The position numbers were made by a program, and so were the translations under genes. Below, one piece after another: positions 43,751 through 57,411 of a stretch of 64,000 nt of DNA. This DNA is from Burkholderiaceae bacterium. Lineage in GTDB: Bacteria; Pseudomonadota; Gammaproteobacteria; Burkholderiales; Burkholderiaceae_D. Position 1 is the first letter of the stretch, and each line of letters starts with the position of its first letter. The notes beneath the pieces are model-generated. The model did not search any database and was not told the DNA's origin. It saw nothing but the letters and a program-made list of their open reading frames with translations. The stretch spans positions 50,459 through 114,458 of the forward strand of contig JAOASL010000041.1 of NCBI GenBank assembly GCA_030158675.1. Reading direction: 5' to 3'.

Positions 43751-44521
43751 ATGGCCAAGATATTCTGCATTGCCAACCAAAAGGGCGGCGTGGGCAAGAC
43801 CACCACAGCGGTGAACCTCGCTGCCGCCCTGGCGATGTTGGACAAGCGCGTGCTTCTCGTCGACCTTGACCCGCAGGGCAATGCGACCATGGGGGCCGGC
43901 ATTAACAAGGCGACGCTGGAACGCTCGGTGTATCAGGTGCTGCTCGGACTGGGCGATGTGGTCGGCACAAGGCAGCGTTCTGAGTCCGGTCGCTTTGACG
44001 TATTGCCGGCAAACCGCGAGCTGGCCGGCGCAGAAGTCGAGATGGTCGAGCTCGAGCAGCGCGAAACGCGCCTGAAGCACGCACTGGCGGCGGTGGATGC
44101 GGACTACGATTTCGTGTTGGTCGATTGTCCGCCCGCGCTGTCAATGCTGACGTTGAACGGTCTGTGCGCCGCACACGGGGTGGTCATCCCCATGCAGTGC
44201 GAGTACTACGCACTCGAAGGCCTCTCCGATCTCGTCAATACGATCAAGATCGTGCACGCGAATATGAACCCCGAACTGAAAGTGATTGGTTTGCTGCGTG
44301 TGATGTTCGACCCGCGCATGACCTTGTCACAGCAAGTGTCGTCGCAGCTGGAAAAGCATTTCGGTGACAAGGTCTTCGCGACCGTCATACCGCGGAATGT
44401 ACGATTGGCCGAGGCGCCATCGTATGGAATTCCGGGCGTGATTTTCGATCCGTCCTCCAGAGGCGCGCAGGCCTATCTCGCCTTTGGCAAGGAACTGGCT
44501 GACCGCATCGCGAGCCTTTGA
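43751..44521 (+). CDS. parA: Chromosome partitioning ATPase ParA (Soj)
   Basis: 256 residues from ATG 43751 (MAKIFCIANQKGGVGKTTT); an open frame starting inside rsmG is not used. Deviant Walker A KGGVGKTTT at about residues 11-19, switch DLDPQGNATMGAG, LVDCPPALSMLT Walker B region. Works with ParB on the parS sites upstream of mnmG to segregate origins. Confidence 0.97.
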   Translation: MAKIFCIANQKGGVGKTTTAVNLAAALAMLDKRVLLVDLDPQGNATMGAGINKATLERSVYQVLLGLGDVVGTRQRSESGRFDVLPANRELAGAEVEMVELEQRETRLKHALAAVDADYDFVLVDCPPALSMLTLNGLCAAHGVVIPMQCEYYALEGLSDLVNTIKIVHANMNPELKVIGLLRVMFDPRMTLSQQVSSQLEKHFGDKVFATVIPRNVRLAEAPSYGIPGVIFDPSSRGAQAYLAFGKELADRIASL

Positions 44522-44622
44522 GTGCCTGTTCGAAAACGACAGCGCTCCGCAGCTTGCGGCCGTACAGCTTCAGACTTTGAGTTTTGCCACCATAAAAACG
44601 CATTCGAAAGCAATTATCTGAC

Positions 44623-45522
44623 ATGGTTACCAAAAAACCGAAGGGGCTCGGCCGTGGCCTCGAAGCACTACTCGGCGGATCAGCCGACCTGACTGCCGAC
44701 GCGACGTCGGCGGCAAACGCGACTGCAACCTTGTCCGTCAGTGCGCTGCAAGCGGGCAAGTACCAGCCGCGTACGCGCATGGACGAAGGCGCACTGAATG
44801 AGCTGGCCGACTCGATCCGTGCCCAAGGCCTGCTACAGGCGATCCTGGTACGGCCCATTGCCGAGGGCAAGCGCGGCGTGACGCATGAAATCATCGCCGG
44901 AGAGCGCCGCTTCCGCGCGGCGCAGATCGCTGGTCTGACGGAAGTGCCGGTGCTGGTGCGTGAGGTCGACGATCAGGGCGCGGCCGCAATGGCGCTGATA
45001 GAAAACATGCAGCGCGAGGACCTGAATCCTCTGGAAGAAGCGCAGGGCATACAGCGACTGATCGATGAGTTTCATTTCACGCACGAACAGGCGGCGCAAT
45101 CGGTTGGTCGGTCGCGCAGTGCCGTATCCAACCTGCTGCGGCTGCTGAACCTTGCCAAGCCCGTGCAATCGATGCTGATGGCCGGTGACATCGACATGGG
45201 CCATGCGCGCGCGCTGCTGGCGGTTGATGCGGCGATGCAGATCGCGCTGGCCACGGAGGTGGTCGCGAAGCGCATGTCGGTGCGCGAGGCGGAAAAACTC
45301 GTGGTGCGCCATGCTGGCGGCGCGCAGCCGGGAAAGCCGGATTCCGGTGGCAAGGAAAAGTCACGCGACGTTACCCGACTCGAAGAAGAGCTGTCCGATG
45401 CGTTGGCGACGACTGTGACAATCAAGGTCGGCAACCGCAACCGCGGGGAGCTGGTTATCGCATTCGCAAATCTCGACCAACTCGACGGCGTTATTGCCCG
45501 TTTGAGAGCTCCGGAGCACTAA
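44623..45522 (+). CDS. parB: Chromosome partitioning protein ParB (Spo0J)
   Basis: 299 residues. ParB/Srx CTPase domain with QPRTRMDE and AGERRFRAAQIAGL (box with the GERR CTP-binding motif), ENMQREDLNPLEEAQG, a helix-turn-helix EQAAQSVGRSRSAVSNLLRLL that reads parS, and a C-terminal dimer domain. About 100 bases separate it from parA. Confidence 0.97.
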   Translation: MVTKKPKGLGRGLEALLGGSADLTADATSAANATATLSVSALQAGKYQPRTRMDEGALNELADSIRAQGLLQAILVRPIAEGKRGVTHEIIAGERRFRAAQIAGLTEVPVLVREVDDQGAAAMALIENMQREDLNPLEEAQGIQRLIDEFHFTHEQAAQSVGRSRSAVSNLLRLLNLAKPVQSMLMAGDIDMGHARALLAVDAAMQIALATEVVAKRMSVREAEKLVVRHAGGAQPGKPDSGGKEKSRDVTRLEEELSDALATTVTIKVGNRNRGELVIAFANLDQLDGVIARLRAPEH

Positions 45523-45580
45523 AACGGCAAAACTTATGTTTTTGAAAACCAAAAAACAGGTGTTCGAGGTCAGCAAACAT

Positions 45581-45610
45581 TTGACGCAGGCAATCACCGG
45601 CCAATATAAT
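45581..45610 (+). promoter_or_regulatory. Promoter of the ATP synthase operon
   Basis: TTGACG (45581-45586), 18-base spacer, TATAAT (45605-45610), in the 183-base gap between parB and atpI; about 95 bases of leader to the atpI start. Confidence 0.75.
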
Positions 45611-45705
45611 CACGCGGCTTCACAAACCGTGAATCACTCCATCGCGCGCGAAACGCATTTTCTTCGCGGCGCGCCTGAGTCATCCGGCATGGCAGCGACA
45701 ATCCC

Positions 45706-46882
<1,177 letters not shown>

Positions 46883-46936
46883 GCGGTTTTGCAGTATTCG
46901 GTTTGTTTTTTAATTCTTTGACTTTTGACTATCTAA

Positions 46937-47188
<252 letters not shown>

Positions 47189-47252
47189 TTCCTGAATTCT
47201 CATCGTGCCGGGGCACAGCCCCGGCGTCTGTCAATTTGAGAAGGAAATAATC

Positions 47253-47723
47253 GTGAACCTGAACGCAACATTGTTTGCGCAGTTCGTCGTCTTTTTCATC
47301 CTCGCGATGTTCACGATGAAATTCGTGTGGCCGCCGCTGATGAACGCCCTCGACGAACGTGCGAAGAAAATCTCGGAAGGCCTCGCTGCCGCCGACCGCG
47401 GTAAGGCCGAGATGGCCGCTGCCGAAAAGCGCGTGCAGGCTGAGCTCGCCGGTGCGCGTGATGAAAGCGCCAAGCGCGTCGGCGATGCCGAGAAGCGCGC
47501 GCAGGGCATCGTCGAAGACGCCAAGAAGCAGGCAGCCGAAGAGGCAGCTCGCATCGTCGCCGCCGCTCGCGCGGACGCCGAGGCACAGGCAGGCAAAGTG
47601 CGTGATGCACTGCGCGCCGAAGTCGCGACCCTCGCAGTCAAGGGCGCAGAGCAGATCCTGAAGAAGGAAATCAACGCCGCTGCACACGCAGACCTGTTGA
47701 ACCAACTCAAGGCTGAACTGTAA
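47253..47723 (+). CDS. atpF: ATP synthase F0 subunit b
   Basis: 156 residues from a GTG at 47253 ([18 protein letters not shown]), set by AAGGAA 7 bases upstream and the standard length. One N-terminal TM, then a long charged Ala/Lys/Glu coiled coil forming the peripheral stalk. Confidence 0.97.
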   Translation: MNLNATLFAQFVVFFILAMFTMKFVWPPLMNALDERAKKISEGLAAADRGKAEMAAAEKRVQAELAGARDESAKRVGDAEKRAQGIVEDAKKQAAEEAARIVAAARADAEAQAGKVRDALRAEVATLAVKGAEQILKKEINAAAHADLLNQLKAEL

Positions 47724-47725
47724 CC

Positions 47726-48259
47726 ATGGCTGAACTCGCTACCATCGCACGCCCCTACGCTGAAGCGTTGTTCCGCGTTGCCCAGGGCGGCAATCTGCAA
47801 GCATGGTCCGAGACTGTGGCCGAAATGGCCGCAGTTGCCGCGCTTCCCGAGGTCAATGAACTCGCGTCCAATCCGCGTCTGACGGATGCCCAGATCGCTG
47901 AAACCTTCCTTTCGGTGCTGAAGTCTTCCGTCAGTCCCGAGGCGAAGAACCTGGTCGCTGCGCTCGTTGAAAACGGCCGCATCGTGTTGTTGCCCGAAGT
48001 CGCCGAACAGTTCCGGCAGCTGGTCAACCAGCAGCAGGGCAGTGCCGATGCCGAGATCACCAGTGCCTTCCCGATGGAAGGTGCCCAGGTCGACGGCCTC
48101 GTCTCCGCGCTCGAAAAGAAATTCGGACGCAAGCTGAACCCCAGCGTGACCGTGGATTCTTCGCTGATCGGCGGCGTGCGTGTGGTGGTGGGCGACGAAG
48201 TGCTCGACACGTCGGTACGCGCAAAACTGCAGCAGATGCAGACCGCGCTGGCGTCGTAA
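47726..48259 (+). CDS. atpH: ATP synthase F1 subunit delta
   Basis: 177 residues. Links F1 to the b stalk. [10 protein letters not shown] opening and the C-terminal [20 protein letters not shown] signature. Two bases after atpF. Confidence 0.97.
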   Translation: MAELATIARPYAEALFRVAQGGNLQAWSETVAEMAAVAALPEVNELASNPRLTDAQIAETFLSVLKSSVSPEAKNLVAALVENGRIVLLPEVAEQFRQLVNQQQGSADAEITSAFPMEGAQVDGLVSALEKKFGRKLNPSVTVDSSLIGGVRVVVGDEVLDTSVRAKLQQMQTALAS

Positions 48260-48333
48260 GGGACGGCTACAAATTTAGAGATATTGCGGGCAGCCGAGCA
48301 TAGCCGACGCGACCCAACCAATCAGGAGCTAAC

Positions 48334-49869
48334 ATGCAACTCAACCCGTCTGAAATCAGCGAGCTGATCAAGAGCCGGATCCAGGGTATCGGCGCCAGCG
48401 CCGAGATTCGTAACCAGGGTACCGTGATCTCCGTGACCGACGGCATCTGCCGCATCCACGGCCTGTCCGACGCGATGCAGGGCGAAATGCTGGAATTCCC
48501 CGGCAATACCTTCGGCCTCGCGCTGAACCTCGAGCGTGACTCCGTCGGTGCCGTTATTCTCGGCGAGTACGAGCATATTTCCGAAGGCGATACGGTCAAG
48601 TGTACCGGCCGCATTCTCGAAGTGCCGATCGGTCCGGAGCTGTGTGGCCGTGTCGTGAACGCACTGGGCCAGCCGATTGACGGCAAGGGCCCAATCAACG
48701 CGAAGCTGTCCGCTCCGATCGAAAAAATCGCACCGGGCGTTATCGCGCGCCAATCCGTTTCGCAGCCGCTGCAGACCGGCCTGAAGTCGATCGACTCCAT
48801 GGTGCCGATCGGCCGTGGTCAGCGCGAGCTGATCATTGGTGACCGCCAGACCGGCAAGACCGCCGTTGCACTGGACACTATCATCAACCAGAAGGGTCAG
48901 GGCGTCACCTGTATCTACGTCGCGATCGGCCAGAAGGCTTCGTCGGTGAAGAACGTCGTGCGCGCACTTGAGCAACATGGCGCGATGGATTACACCATCG
49001 TCGTCGCTGCAACCGCCGCCGAGTCGGCCGCGATGCAATACGTCGCCGCCTACTCTGGTTGCGCGATGGGCGAATTCTTCCGCGACCGCGGCGAAGACGC
49101 ACTGATTATTTATGACGACCTGTCCAAGCAGGCTGTTGCCTACCGCCAGGTGTCGCTGCTGCTGCGCCGCCCGCCGGGCCGCGAAGCGTTCCCTGGCGAT
49201 GTGTTCTATCTCCACTCGCGTCTGCTCGAGCGCGCCGCTCGCGTGAACCCCGACTACGTCGAGAAGTTCACCAACGGTGCCGTCAAGGGCCAGACCGGTT
49301 CGCTCACGGCTCTGCCGATCATTGAAACCCAGGCAGGTGACGTTTCTGCGTTCGTTCCGACCAACGTGATTTCGATTACCGACGGCCAGATCTTCCTCGA
49401 GACCTCGCTGTTCAACGCCGGTGTTCGTCCTGCGATTAACGCCGGTATTTCGGTGTCGCGCGTTGGTGGTGCTGCGCAGACCAAGGTCATCAAGGGTCTG
49501 TCGGGCGGCATCCGTACCGACCTTGCGCAATACCGTGAACTGGCTGCATTTGCGCAGTTTGCCTCGGACCTCGACGAAGCCACCCGCAAGCAGCTCGACC
49601 GTGGCGCGCGCGTCACCGAATTGCTGAAGCAGCCGCAGTATTCGCCGCTGCCGGTGTCGCTGATGGCTGTCACGCTGTTCGCCGTGAACAAGGGCTATTT
49701 CGATAGCCTCGACGTGAAGAACGTGCTGGCCTTCGAATCCGGCCTGCACAATTTCATGAAGAGCAGCCACGCTGACCTGCTGAAGAAGATCGAAGACACC
49801 AAGCAGCTCGACAAGGATGGCGAAGCCGCACTGGCTGCCGCGATCGAAAGCTTCAAGAAAAGCTTCTGA
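48334..49869 (+). CDS. atpA: ATP synthase F1 subunit alpha
   Basis: 511 residues. Non-catalytic nucleotide site with P-loop GDRQTGKTA (about 170-178), the arginine finger region [10 protein letters not shown], and [27 protein letters not shown] upstream. Confidence 0.98.
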   Translation: MQLNPSEISELIKSRIQGIGASAEIRNQGTVISVTDGICRIHGLSDAMQGEMLEFPGNTFGLALNLERDSVGAVILGEYEHISEGDTVKCTGRILEVPIGPELCGRVVNALGQPIDGKGPINAKLSAPIEKIAPGVIARQSVSQPLQTGLKSIDSMVPIGRGQRELIIGDRQTGKTAVALDTIINQKGQGVTCIYVAIGQKASSVKNVVRALEQHGAMDYTIVVAATAAESAAMQYVAAYSGCAMGEFFRDRGEDALIIYDDLSKQAVAYRQVSLLLRRPPGREAFPGDVFYLHSRLLERAARVNPDYVEKFTNGAVKGQTGSLTALPIIETQAGDVSAFVPTNVISITDGQIFLETSLFNAGVRPAINAGISVSRVGGAAQTKVIKGLSGGIRTDLAQYRELAAFAQFASDLDEATRKQLDRGARVTELLKQPQYSPLPVSLMAVTLFAVNKGYFDSLDVKNVLAFESGLHNFMKSSHADLLKKIEDTKQLDKDGEAALAAAIESFKKSF

Positions 49870-49896
49870 TCTCAACCGTAGCTAAAAGGAGCAAGC

Positions 49897-50763
49897 ATGG
49901 CTGCTGGTAAAGAGATACGCGGCAAGATCAAGAGCGTCGAAAACACGAAGAAGATCACCAAGGCGATGGAAATGGTCGCTGCATCCAAAATGCGCAAGGC
50001 GCAGGAGCGGATGCGTGCGTCCAGGCCGTATGGTGAGAAGGTTCGCAATATCGCCGCCAATCTGGCCGAGGCTAATCCGGAGTACACGCATCCGTTCCTC
50101 GTCAAGAAAGACGGCAGCAAGACGGTTGGTCTGATCGTCGTCACGACAGACAAAGGTCTGTGCGGCGGCCTGAACACCAACGTGCTGCGTCAGGTGACGA
50201 TCCGGATGCGCGAAATCGAAGCCTCGGGCCGGAAGGTCGTGTCTGTCGCGATCGGCAACAAGGGCTTCGGCTTCATGAACCGGATTGGCGTGAAGGTGAT
50301 GGCGCACGCGGTGCAGCTTGGCGACACGCCGCACTTAGACAAGCTGATCGGGCCGGTCAAAGTGCTGCTGGATGCGTATCAGGAAGGCAAGGTCGACGAG
50401 GTCCTGCTGTGCTACACGAAGTTCCTGAACACGATGAAGCAGGAACCCGTTGTCGAGCAGCTGCTGCCGCTGACGGCCGACCGGATGGCGCCGTCGCATG
50501 ATCACAGCTGGGATTACCTGTACGAGCCGGATGCGCAAACCGTCATCGATGATCTGCTGCTGCGTTATATCGAAGCGCTGATTTATCAGGCGGTAGCGGA
50601 AAACATGGCGTCCGAGCAGTCCGCGCGTATGGTTGCGATGAAATCTGCAACGGACAACGCCGGCAACCTGATCAACGAACTGAAGCTGGTCTACAACAAG
50701 ACCCGCCAGGCCGCGATCACGAAGGAACTGTCGGAGATCGTCGCCGGTGCGGCGGCTGTCTGA
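49897..50763 (+). CDS. atpG: ATP synthase F1 subunit gamma
   Basis: 288 residues. Central rotor stalk. N-terminal [29 protein letters not shown] and C-terminal [22 protein letters not shown] helices are the conserved coiled-coil ends. AAAGGAG before the ATG. Confidence 0.98.
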   Translation: MAAGKEIRGKIKSVENTKKITKAMEMVAASKMRKAQERMRASRPYGEKVRNIAANLAEANPEYTHPFLVKKDGSKTVGLIVVTTDKGLCGGLNTNVLRQVTIRMREIEASGRKVVSVAIGNKGFGFMNRIGVKVMAHAVQLGDTPHLDKLIGPVKVLLDAYQEGKVDEVLLCYTKFLNTMKQEPVVEQLLPLTADRMAPSHDHSWDYLYEPDAQTVIDDLLLRYIEALIYQAVAENMASEQSARMVAMKSATDNAGNLINELKLVYNKTRQAAITKELSEIVAGAAAV

Positions 50764-50788
50764 CGCGATTCCGCATCCGCGAAATTGA

Positions 50789-52219
<1,431 letters not shown>

Positions 52220-52279
52220 TGTCCATCGCCCCGCGGCTTGGCTGCGGGGCACGCTTTCCGACTCCGACAAGGGCTTCCT

Positions 52280-52702
52280 ATGGCAAACACTATTCACGTT
52301 GACGTGGTCTCCGCCGAAGAGCTGATCTTCGCGGGCGAGGCCGAGTTCGTCGCGTTGCCGGGTGAAGCGGGCGAGCTGGGCATTTATCCCAAGCATACGC
52401 CGCTGATCACGCGCATCCGTCCGGGCGCAGTTCGCATCAAGCTGGCCGGTCAGGCTGACGATGAGTTCATCTTCGTCGCTGGCGGCATCCTCGAAGTCCA
52501 GCCGAACGGGGTAACGGTACTTGCCGACACCGCAATCCGTGGCCACGACCTCGATGAGGCGAAGGCGACCGCAGCGAAGAAGGCGGCGGAAGAGTTGCTG
52601 ACAAACCGCGAATCGTCCATTGATTATGCACATGCGCAGGCTGAGCTTGCCGAAGCGATGGCCCAACTCGCGGCGATCGCCAAGCTGCGCCAGAAGCGTT
52701 AA
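52280..52702 (+). CDS. atpC: ATP synthase F1 subunit epsilon
   Basis: 140 residues from ATG 52280 ([17 protein letters not shown]); an earlier in-frame start at 52238 lacks homology. Beta-sandwich with the [18 protein letters not shown] signature, then two C-terminal inhibitory helices. Last gene of the operon. Confidence 0.97.
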   Translation: MANTIHVDVVSAEELIFAGEAEFVALPGEAGELGIYPKHTPLITRIRPGAVRIKLAGQADDEFIFVAGGILEVQPNGVTVLADTAIRGHDLDEAKATAAKKAAEELLTNRESSIDYAHAQAELAEAMAQLAAIAKLRQKR

Positions 52703-52739
52703 GCCATACTGATCGACGACTTACGTGCAGCATCTTTCG

Positions 52740-52768
52740 AAAGGCAGCTTCGGCTGCCTTTCTTTTTT
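52740..52768 (+). terminator. Terminator of the atp operon
   Basis: Stem AAAGGCAGC / GCTGCCTTT with a TTCG tetraloop and CTTTTTT. Confidence 0.93.
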
Positions 52769-52873
52769 CGCGGACCCGGCGGGTCGTACGGCGGGTGAAG
52801 ATCTTCTCCGACCGGCCTGCCGAATCTTTCGGCGATAATAACGGTATTTGAAAAAAGCTCAGGCATCTATCCT

Positions 52874-53959
52874 ATGTCGCATACCTTTGCCCCATTGAAG
52901 AACGATACTTTCCTGCGCGCGCTGCTGCGCCAGCCGACCGACTACACGCCGATGTGGCTGATGCGACAGGCCGGCCGCTACCTGCCCGAGTACCGCGCAA
53001 CCCGCTCGAAAGCAGGTTCGTTCATGGGGTTGGCGACTAATCCTGATTTTGCGACCGAAGTCACCCTGCAGCCGCTGGATCGCTATGCTCTCGATGCGGC
53101 CATCCTGTTCTCCGACATTCTGACGGTGCCCGACGCGATGGGACTGGGGCTGTCATTTGCCGAGGGCGAAGGTCCGCGCTTCGCACATCCGCTGCGTGAC
53201 GAAAATGCAGTACGCGCGCTGCAAGTGCCTGATCTGTCGCGGCTTCAATATGTTTTCGATGCGGTGACCCAAATCCGGCATGAGCTGAATGGCCGCGTTC
53301 CTCTGATTGGCTTTTCCGGTAGTCCGTGGACTTTGGCCTGCTACATGGTCGAAGGTCGGGGTTCGGACGACTTCCGCACGGTCAAGACCATGCTGTATGA
53401 CCGCCCGGACCTGATCCATCACATCTTGTCGGTCAATGCGACCGCTGTCGCTGGGTACCTGAATGCGCAGATCGATGCCGGCGCGCAGGCCGTGATGATT
53501 TTTGATACTTGGGGCGGAGCGTTAGCTGATGGCGTCTATCAGGCCTTTTCCCTGCACTATATGCGCGAGGTGATCTACCAGCTCAAGCGCGAACACGCGG
53601 GTCATAAGATTCCCTGCATCGTCTTTACCAAGGGCGGGGGTCTTTGGCTGGAAGAGATCGCCGATAGCGGTGCCGACGCCGTTGGCCTGGACTGGACTGT
53701 CAATCTCGGCAAGGCGCGAGCACGCGTCGGCCATAAGGTTGCTCTGCAAGGCAACCTCGATCCCAACGTGTTATTCGCCAAGCCCGAGCAGATCCGTACG
53801 GAAGTGCAACGTACGCTCGACTCCTTCGGCAAGCCTGGCGCAGAAGACGGTCATGTGTTCAACCTCGGCCACGGCATCTCCCAATTTACGCCGCCTGACT
53901 CGGTCACCGTACTTGTTGAGACCGTCCATCAATACAGCAGAGAATTGCGGAAGCGCTGA
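52874..53959 (+). CDS. hemE: Uroporphyrinogen decarboxylase HemE
   Basis: 361 residues. Decarboxylates uroporphyrinogen III to coproporphyrinogen III in heme synthesis. Signatures [20 protein letters not shown] and [16 protein letters not shown], and the catalytic aspartate in [12 protein letters not shown]. Confidence 0.98.
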   Translation: MSHTFAPLKNDTFLRALLRQPTDYTPMWLMRQAGRYLPEYRATRSKAGSFMGLATNPDFATEVTLQPLDRYALDAAILFSDILTVPDAMGLGLSFAEGEGPRFAHPLRDENAVRALQVPDLSRLQYVFDAVTQIRHELNGRVPLIGFSGSPWTLACYMVEGRGSDDFRTVKTMLYDRPDLIHHILSVNATAVAGYLNAQIDAGAQAVMIFDTWGGALADGVYQAFSLHYMREVIYQLKREHAGHKIPCIVFTKGGGLWLEEIADSGADAVGLDWTVNLGKARARVGHKVALQGNLDPNVLFAKPEQIRTEVQRTLDSFGKPGAEDGHVFNLGHGISQFTPPDSVTVLVETVHQYSRELRKR

Positions 53960-53984
53960 TCCTTGGACGTGTGCGAGCAAGCAC

Positions 53985-54584
53985 TTATGCACAAAAGTCG
54001 AAAGCGATGAAAAAATCAATGACTTGCGTATCGCTATAAAAATCGAATCAAGATTAGCTTTGTAAGTCATTGATTAAAAAAGATTTTTATAAATGTGATG
54101 TTAGGTAATATTTAGAGCAATACATTCTCTCCAAGGAAATTTTTCCGGATGGAATGCTCTTGTTCACAAAGATATCCACAGCCTGTCAGGGAAAACCGGG
54201 GATTGAAGATCGGGAAACTGAAATTTCCTTTTCTAAACGGCAAACAAGCATTCCTAGGCGCAAATTTTCGGCTGAAAGCCATTCCGGCGACCTCGCACCG
54301 CTAGCCATCGCGGAAATAGGCGACGGGCAGCTGAAAACCCGCGCTGGTCAAGGCTTTTAGCCAAATTAGGATCTACTTGTTCACAAAACTTCAGGATGTC
54401 AAGGGCGGGAAAAAATTCTTAGCCTTAAATTTCGAAGCAGGAGACCTAATCCTAAGTCATTGATTTTATTGATGCTGAAGAAGTGCATTGAAGTTAAGCA
54501 AAGTGTTTGACCCCGCATAAAATCAAGGTTCTCGGCTGTCAAGAGCAGCTTATGCACAAAGTTATCCACAGAAAATGTGGATAG
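53985..54584. other. Second DnaA-box-like cluster between hemE and priA
   Basis: In a 684-base gap: one perfect DnaA box TTATCCACA (54562-54570), reverse TGTGGATAG (54576-54584), ATATCCACA (54172-54180) and two TTATGCACA (53985-53993, 54550-54558). Also TTGTTCACA-like sequences. The DNA is clearly more A/T-rich than its flanks. A 68-codon open frame (54154-54360) has no ribosome site or recognisable features and is not called. Confidence 0.5.
54014..54075. repeat. 12-bp inverted repeat with a third copy downstream
   Basis: AATCAATGACTT (54014-54025) and AAGTCATTGATT (54064-54075) are perfect inverses around 38 bases; a third copy AAGTCATTGATT lies at 54454-54465, both forward copies preceded by T. 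The unit resembles neither a DnaA box nor parS. Confidence 0.65.
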
Positions 54585-54643
54585 TCCAAAAAGCGCTTAT
54601 GCAACCGCCATTTAGCCCTTCTTCTGAGGATTTACCTTAAGTC

Positions 54644-56695
54644 GTGACCCGCCGAATTCTGACGCTTGCGCTAGATACGCCGCTCGACACAGTGTTCGAT
54701 TACCGCTGGGTGCCGGACACGGGTGGCCAGCCGGAGCCGCAGATCGGCCAGTTCGCATTGGTGCCGTTTGGCCGCCGCGAAGTCGTCGGCTTGATCGTTG
54801 ACATCAAACAAAACAGCGATGTCGATGACGCCAAATTGCGTGAAGTAATTGCGCTGCGCGGCCAGCTTGAGTCCGTCTCGCAGGACTGGATCGATCTGTG
54901 CCGCTTTGCCGCTGAATACTACCAGCGACCTTTGGGCGAAGTGGCATTGCCTTGTTTGCCGAAGCAGCTGCGCGCGTCCAAGACCGTGGCGTTGGATCGC
55001 GCGCTGAAAAAACTCGCTCAGGCAACAGGCATCGCCCCCGTCAATGATCCGGAGGCGGTGCAGCGCCCGGCGCTGAATGCTGAGCAGCGCAGCGCCGTCG
55101 AGGCAATCGCGGGAGCCAACGGATTCCAGGCGCATCTGCTGTTTGGCGTCACCGGCAGTGGAAAGACCGAGGTTTACCTGCATGCCGCCGAGCAGGTGCT
55201 GCAGCGGGAGGCCGCGCAGGGGGCCGCCGCTCAGGTATTGATCCTGGTGCCCGAGATCAACCTGACGCCGCAGCTCGAAGCCAGCGTGCGCGCCCGCTTT
55301 CCGCAGTTGATGGTGACGATACTGCACAGTCAGCTTGCCGAAGGTGAACGCTTGCGCAACTGGATCGCTGCGCACCAAGGCCGTGCCGGCATCGTGCTCG
55401 GCACGCGTCTGTCCGTACTGGCATCCATGCCGGCATTGCGACTGATCATTGTGGACGAGGAACACGATCCGTCATACAAGCAGCAGGAAGGCCTGCGCTA
55501 CTCTGCTCGCGACCTTGCCGTATGGCGAGCACACCAACAGCGCATACCGGTGGTATTGGGTTCGGCAACGCCGTCAATTGAAAGCTGGCAGCATGCGCAG
55601 ACGGGCCGCTACAGCTTGTTGAGCTTGACCAAACGCGCCGCTGTCAACGCGCGCTTGCCGCAGGTTGGACTGATCGATCTTGAGAGGCATAAGGCTGCCG
55701 ACGGACTGTCGCCGCCGCTGGTAGCCGCACTACGCGAACGCCTTGAGCGCGGCGAGCAGTCCTTACTCTTCCTGAATCGGCGCGGCTACGCGCCCGTCAT
55801 TCAATGCGACGCCTGTGGCTGGATCAGCAATTGCCACCGCTGCACCGCTTTCATGGTGCTGCATAAGCCGGAGCGCCGTTTACGCTGCCACCACTGCAGC
55901 CTGGAGGTGCGTGTGCCGGTATCGTGTCCGACCTGCGGCAACGTTGACCTGCAGCCACTGGGGCGCGGGACGCAGCGGGTTGAAGAACACCTGCAGACGC
56001 TTTTTCCTGATGCGCGCGTGCTGCGCATCGATGCCGATTCGACCCGCCGCAAGGGGAGCGCGCAGGCCGCGTTCGACGCAGTGCACCGTGGCGATGTCGA
56101 CATCCTGCTCGGCACGCAAATGGTCGCCAAGGGACACGACTTTCAGCACCTTACTTTGGTCGGCGTAATCAATCCGGACACGGCATTGTTTTCACAAGAC
56201 TATCGTGCGGGTGAGCGCTTGTTCGCACAACTGATGCAGGTGGCCGGCCGCGCCGGCCGCGCCGGCGCGGCAGAAGGCGCGGCACCGGTTGGCCAGGTGT
56301 TACTGCAGACCCGCTATCCGCAGCATCCGCTCTATCGCGCCCTGCTGGCTCATGATTACGTCGGCTTTGCGGAAAGCACGCTGACTGAGCGCCGGGGCGC
56401 CGGATTGCCGCCCTTCGTGTTCCAGGCGCTGTTGCGTGCCGAAGCGAAAACCTTGCAGGTGGCGCTTGATTTTCTGCAGCAGGCGCGCAGTCTGCTGGCC
56501 ATCGAAGGCATCGTTCTGAATGACCCTGTGCCGATGACGATCACGCGTGTTGCCGGTGTCGAACGGGCGCAGTTGCTCGTCGAGTCCGCATCGCGCCCGC
56601 AACTGCAGGCCTTCCTCAAGCCGTGGATGCAGGCACTACGGCAGTTAAAGTCGCGCCTGCGCTGGTCGCTCGAAGTGGATCCGGTCGACATCTGA
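54644..56695 (+). CDS. priA: Primosomal replication-restart helicase PriA
   Basis: 683 residues from a GTG at 54644, GAGGA upstream. N-terminal 3'-DNA-end-binding domain with LDTPLDTVFDYRW, helicase Walker A GVTGSGKTEVYL, DEEHDPSYKQQ, eight zinc cysteines (CDAC, CHRC, CHHC, CPTC), and motif V/VI GTQMVAKGHDF and AGRAGRAG. Restarts stalled forks. Confidence 0.97.
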   Translation: MTRRILTLALDTPLDTVFDYRWVPDTGGQPEPQIGQFALVPFGRREVVGLIVDIKQNSDVDDAKLREVIALRGQLESVSQDWIDLCRFAAEYYQRPLGEVALPCLPKQLRASKTVALDRALKKLAQATGIAPVNDPEAVQRPALNAEQRSAVEAIAGANGFQAHLLFGVTGSGKTEVYLHAAEQVLQREAAQGAAAQVLILVPEINLTPQLEASVRARFPQLMVTILHSQLAEGERLRNWIAAHQGRAGIVLGTRLSVLASMPALRLIIVDEEHDPSYKQQEGLRYSARDLAVWRAHQQRIPVVLGSATPSIESWQHAQTGRYSLLSLTKRAAVNARLPQVGLIDLERHKAADGLSPPLVAALRERLERGEQSLLFLNRRGYAPVIQCDACGWISNCHRCTAFMVLHKPERRLRCHHCSLEVRVPVSCPTCGNVDLQPLGRGTQRVEEHLQTLFPDARVLRIDADSTRRKGSAQAAFDAVHRGDVDILLGTQMVAKGHDFQHLTLVGVINPDTALFSQDYRAGERLFAQLMQVAGRAGRAGAAEGAAPVGQVLLQTRYPQHPLYRALLAHDYVGFAESTLTERRGAGLPPFVFQALLRAEAKTLQVALDFLQQARSLLAIEGIVLNDPVPMTITRVAGVERAQLLVESASRPQLQAFLKPWMQALRQLKSRLRWSLEVDPVDI

Positions 56696-56770
56696 CCGGA
56701 CTCTCCAGCGCAAGCCAGACCCGAACAGCGCAGGTATCCGCCAGACGATTCACGCTTGTATCACGCGAGC

Positions 56771-57358
56771 TCAGCCAGCCGGCGATCCGGAGGATGGCAG
56801 CGTAATTCGGTCGGCATCAATCAACCGAGGCGGCGCAGAAGGATCAAAATCTTGCCAGTCGCCGTTCATGATTCGTCCGCTGGCCAGCTCGAGTGACGCC
56901 GCGCCTTGCGACCGCAGCAGCGAAGCTGCGCGTTGCCGGCATGCGTCGTTCGGCGTGCACACAGCCACCATCAGTCCGGCATGCCGGATCGGTGGGGCGT
57001 CCGGCGCTGCGGTATCGTCCTTCATCGTGCCCAATGCACCGACCAGATTGCCTACGTGCGCACCGACCAAGCCGCCTGTGATGGCGCCAATCGGCCCTGT
57101 CAGTGGCGTGGAAATTGCGCCAATCGCAGCACCAATCACGCCGCCCGTCGTTGTCCCTGCAGCGGTGCCTTTCGGTGTATCTTCCGCGCCGGTCGATTTG
57201 TCATGGTCGCCCCCGAGGGAATAGCGGGCATGCTGGCCTGCGGGTGCGACATAAAAACTACTGATGTGCTCAGCCGGAAACCCCGCCGCGCGCAGCGCAC
57301 ACACGGCCGCATCGACAGCCACTTGTTCGTCGAACCTGCCTGCAATGATGGTCGCCAT
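56771..57358 (-). CDS. Glycine-zipper stress protein (DUF1269/GsiB-17M-like)
   Basis: 195 residues from ATG 57358 (MATIIAGRFDEQ), set by GGAGGA. An N-terminal ferredoxin-like half (AVCALRAAGFPAEHISSFYV) precedes a Gly-rich hydrophobic hairpin (TTTGGVIGAAIGAISTPLTG, then GGLVGAHVGNLVGALG) and a second small alpha/beta half. Such proteins are often stress-induced and membrane-associated; function unknown. Divergent from two DUF2382 genes. Confidence 0.75.
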   Translation of the reverse strand: MATIIAGRFDEQVAVDAAVCALRAAGFPAEHISSFYVAPAGQHARYSLGGDHDKSTGAEDTPKGTAAGTTTGGVIGAAIGAISTPLTGPIGAITGGLVGAHVGNLVGALGTMKDDTAAPDAPPIRHAGLMVAVCTPNDACRQRAASLLRSQGAASLELASGRIMNGDWQDFDPSAPPRLIDADRITLPSSGSPAG

Positions 57359-57411
57359 CCCGTCCTCCGCAACTCGCCTTATTGGACTCGCCTGCAAATG
57401 AACATTCAGAG

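Noticed and set aside
54154..54360. 68-codon open frame between hemE and priA
   Set aside because: No ribosome site, no recognisable sequence, and overlaps DnaA-box-like DNA.
53985..54584. CRISPR-like reading of the repeated 12-mer
   Set aside because: Only three copies, irregular spacing and mixed orientation, no cas genes.
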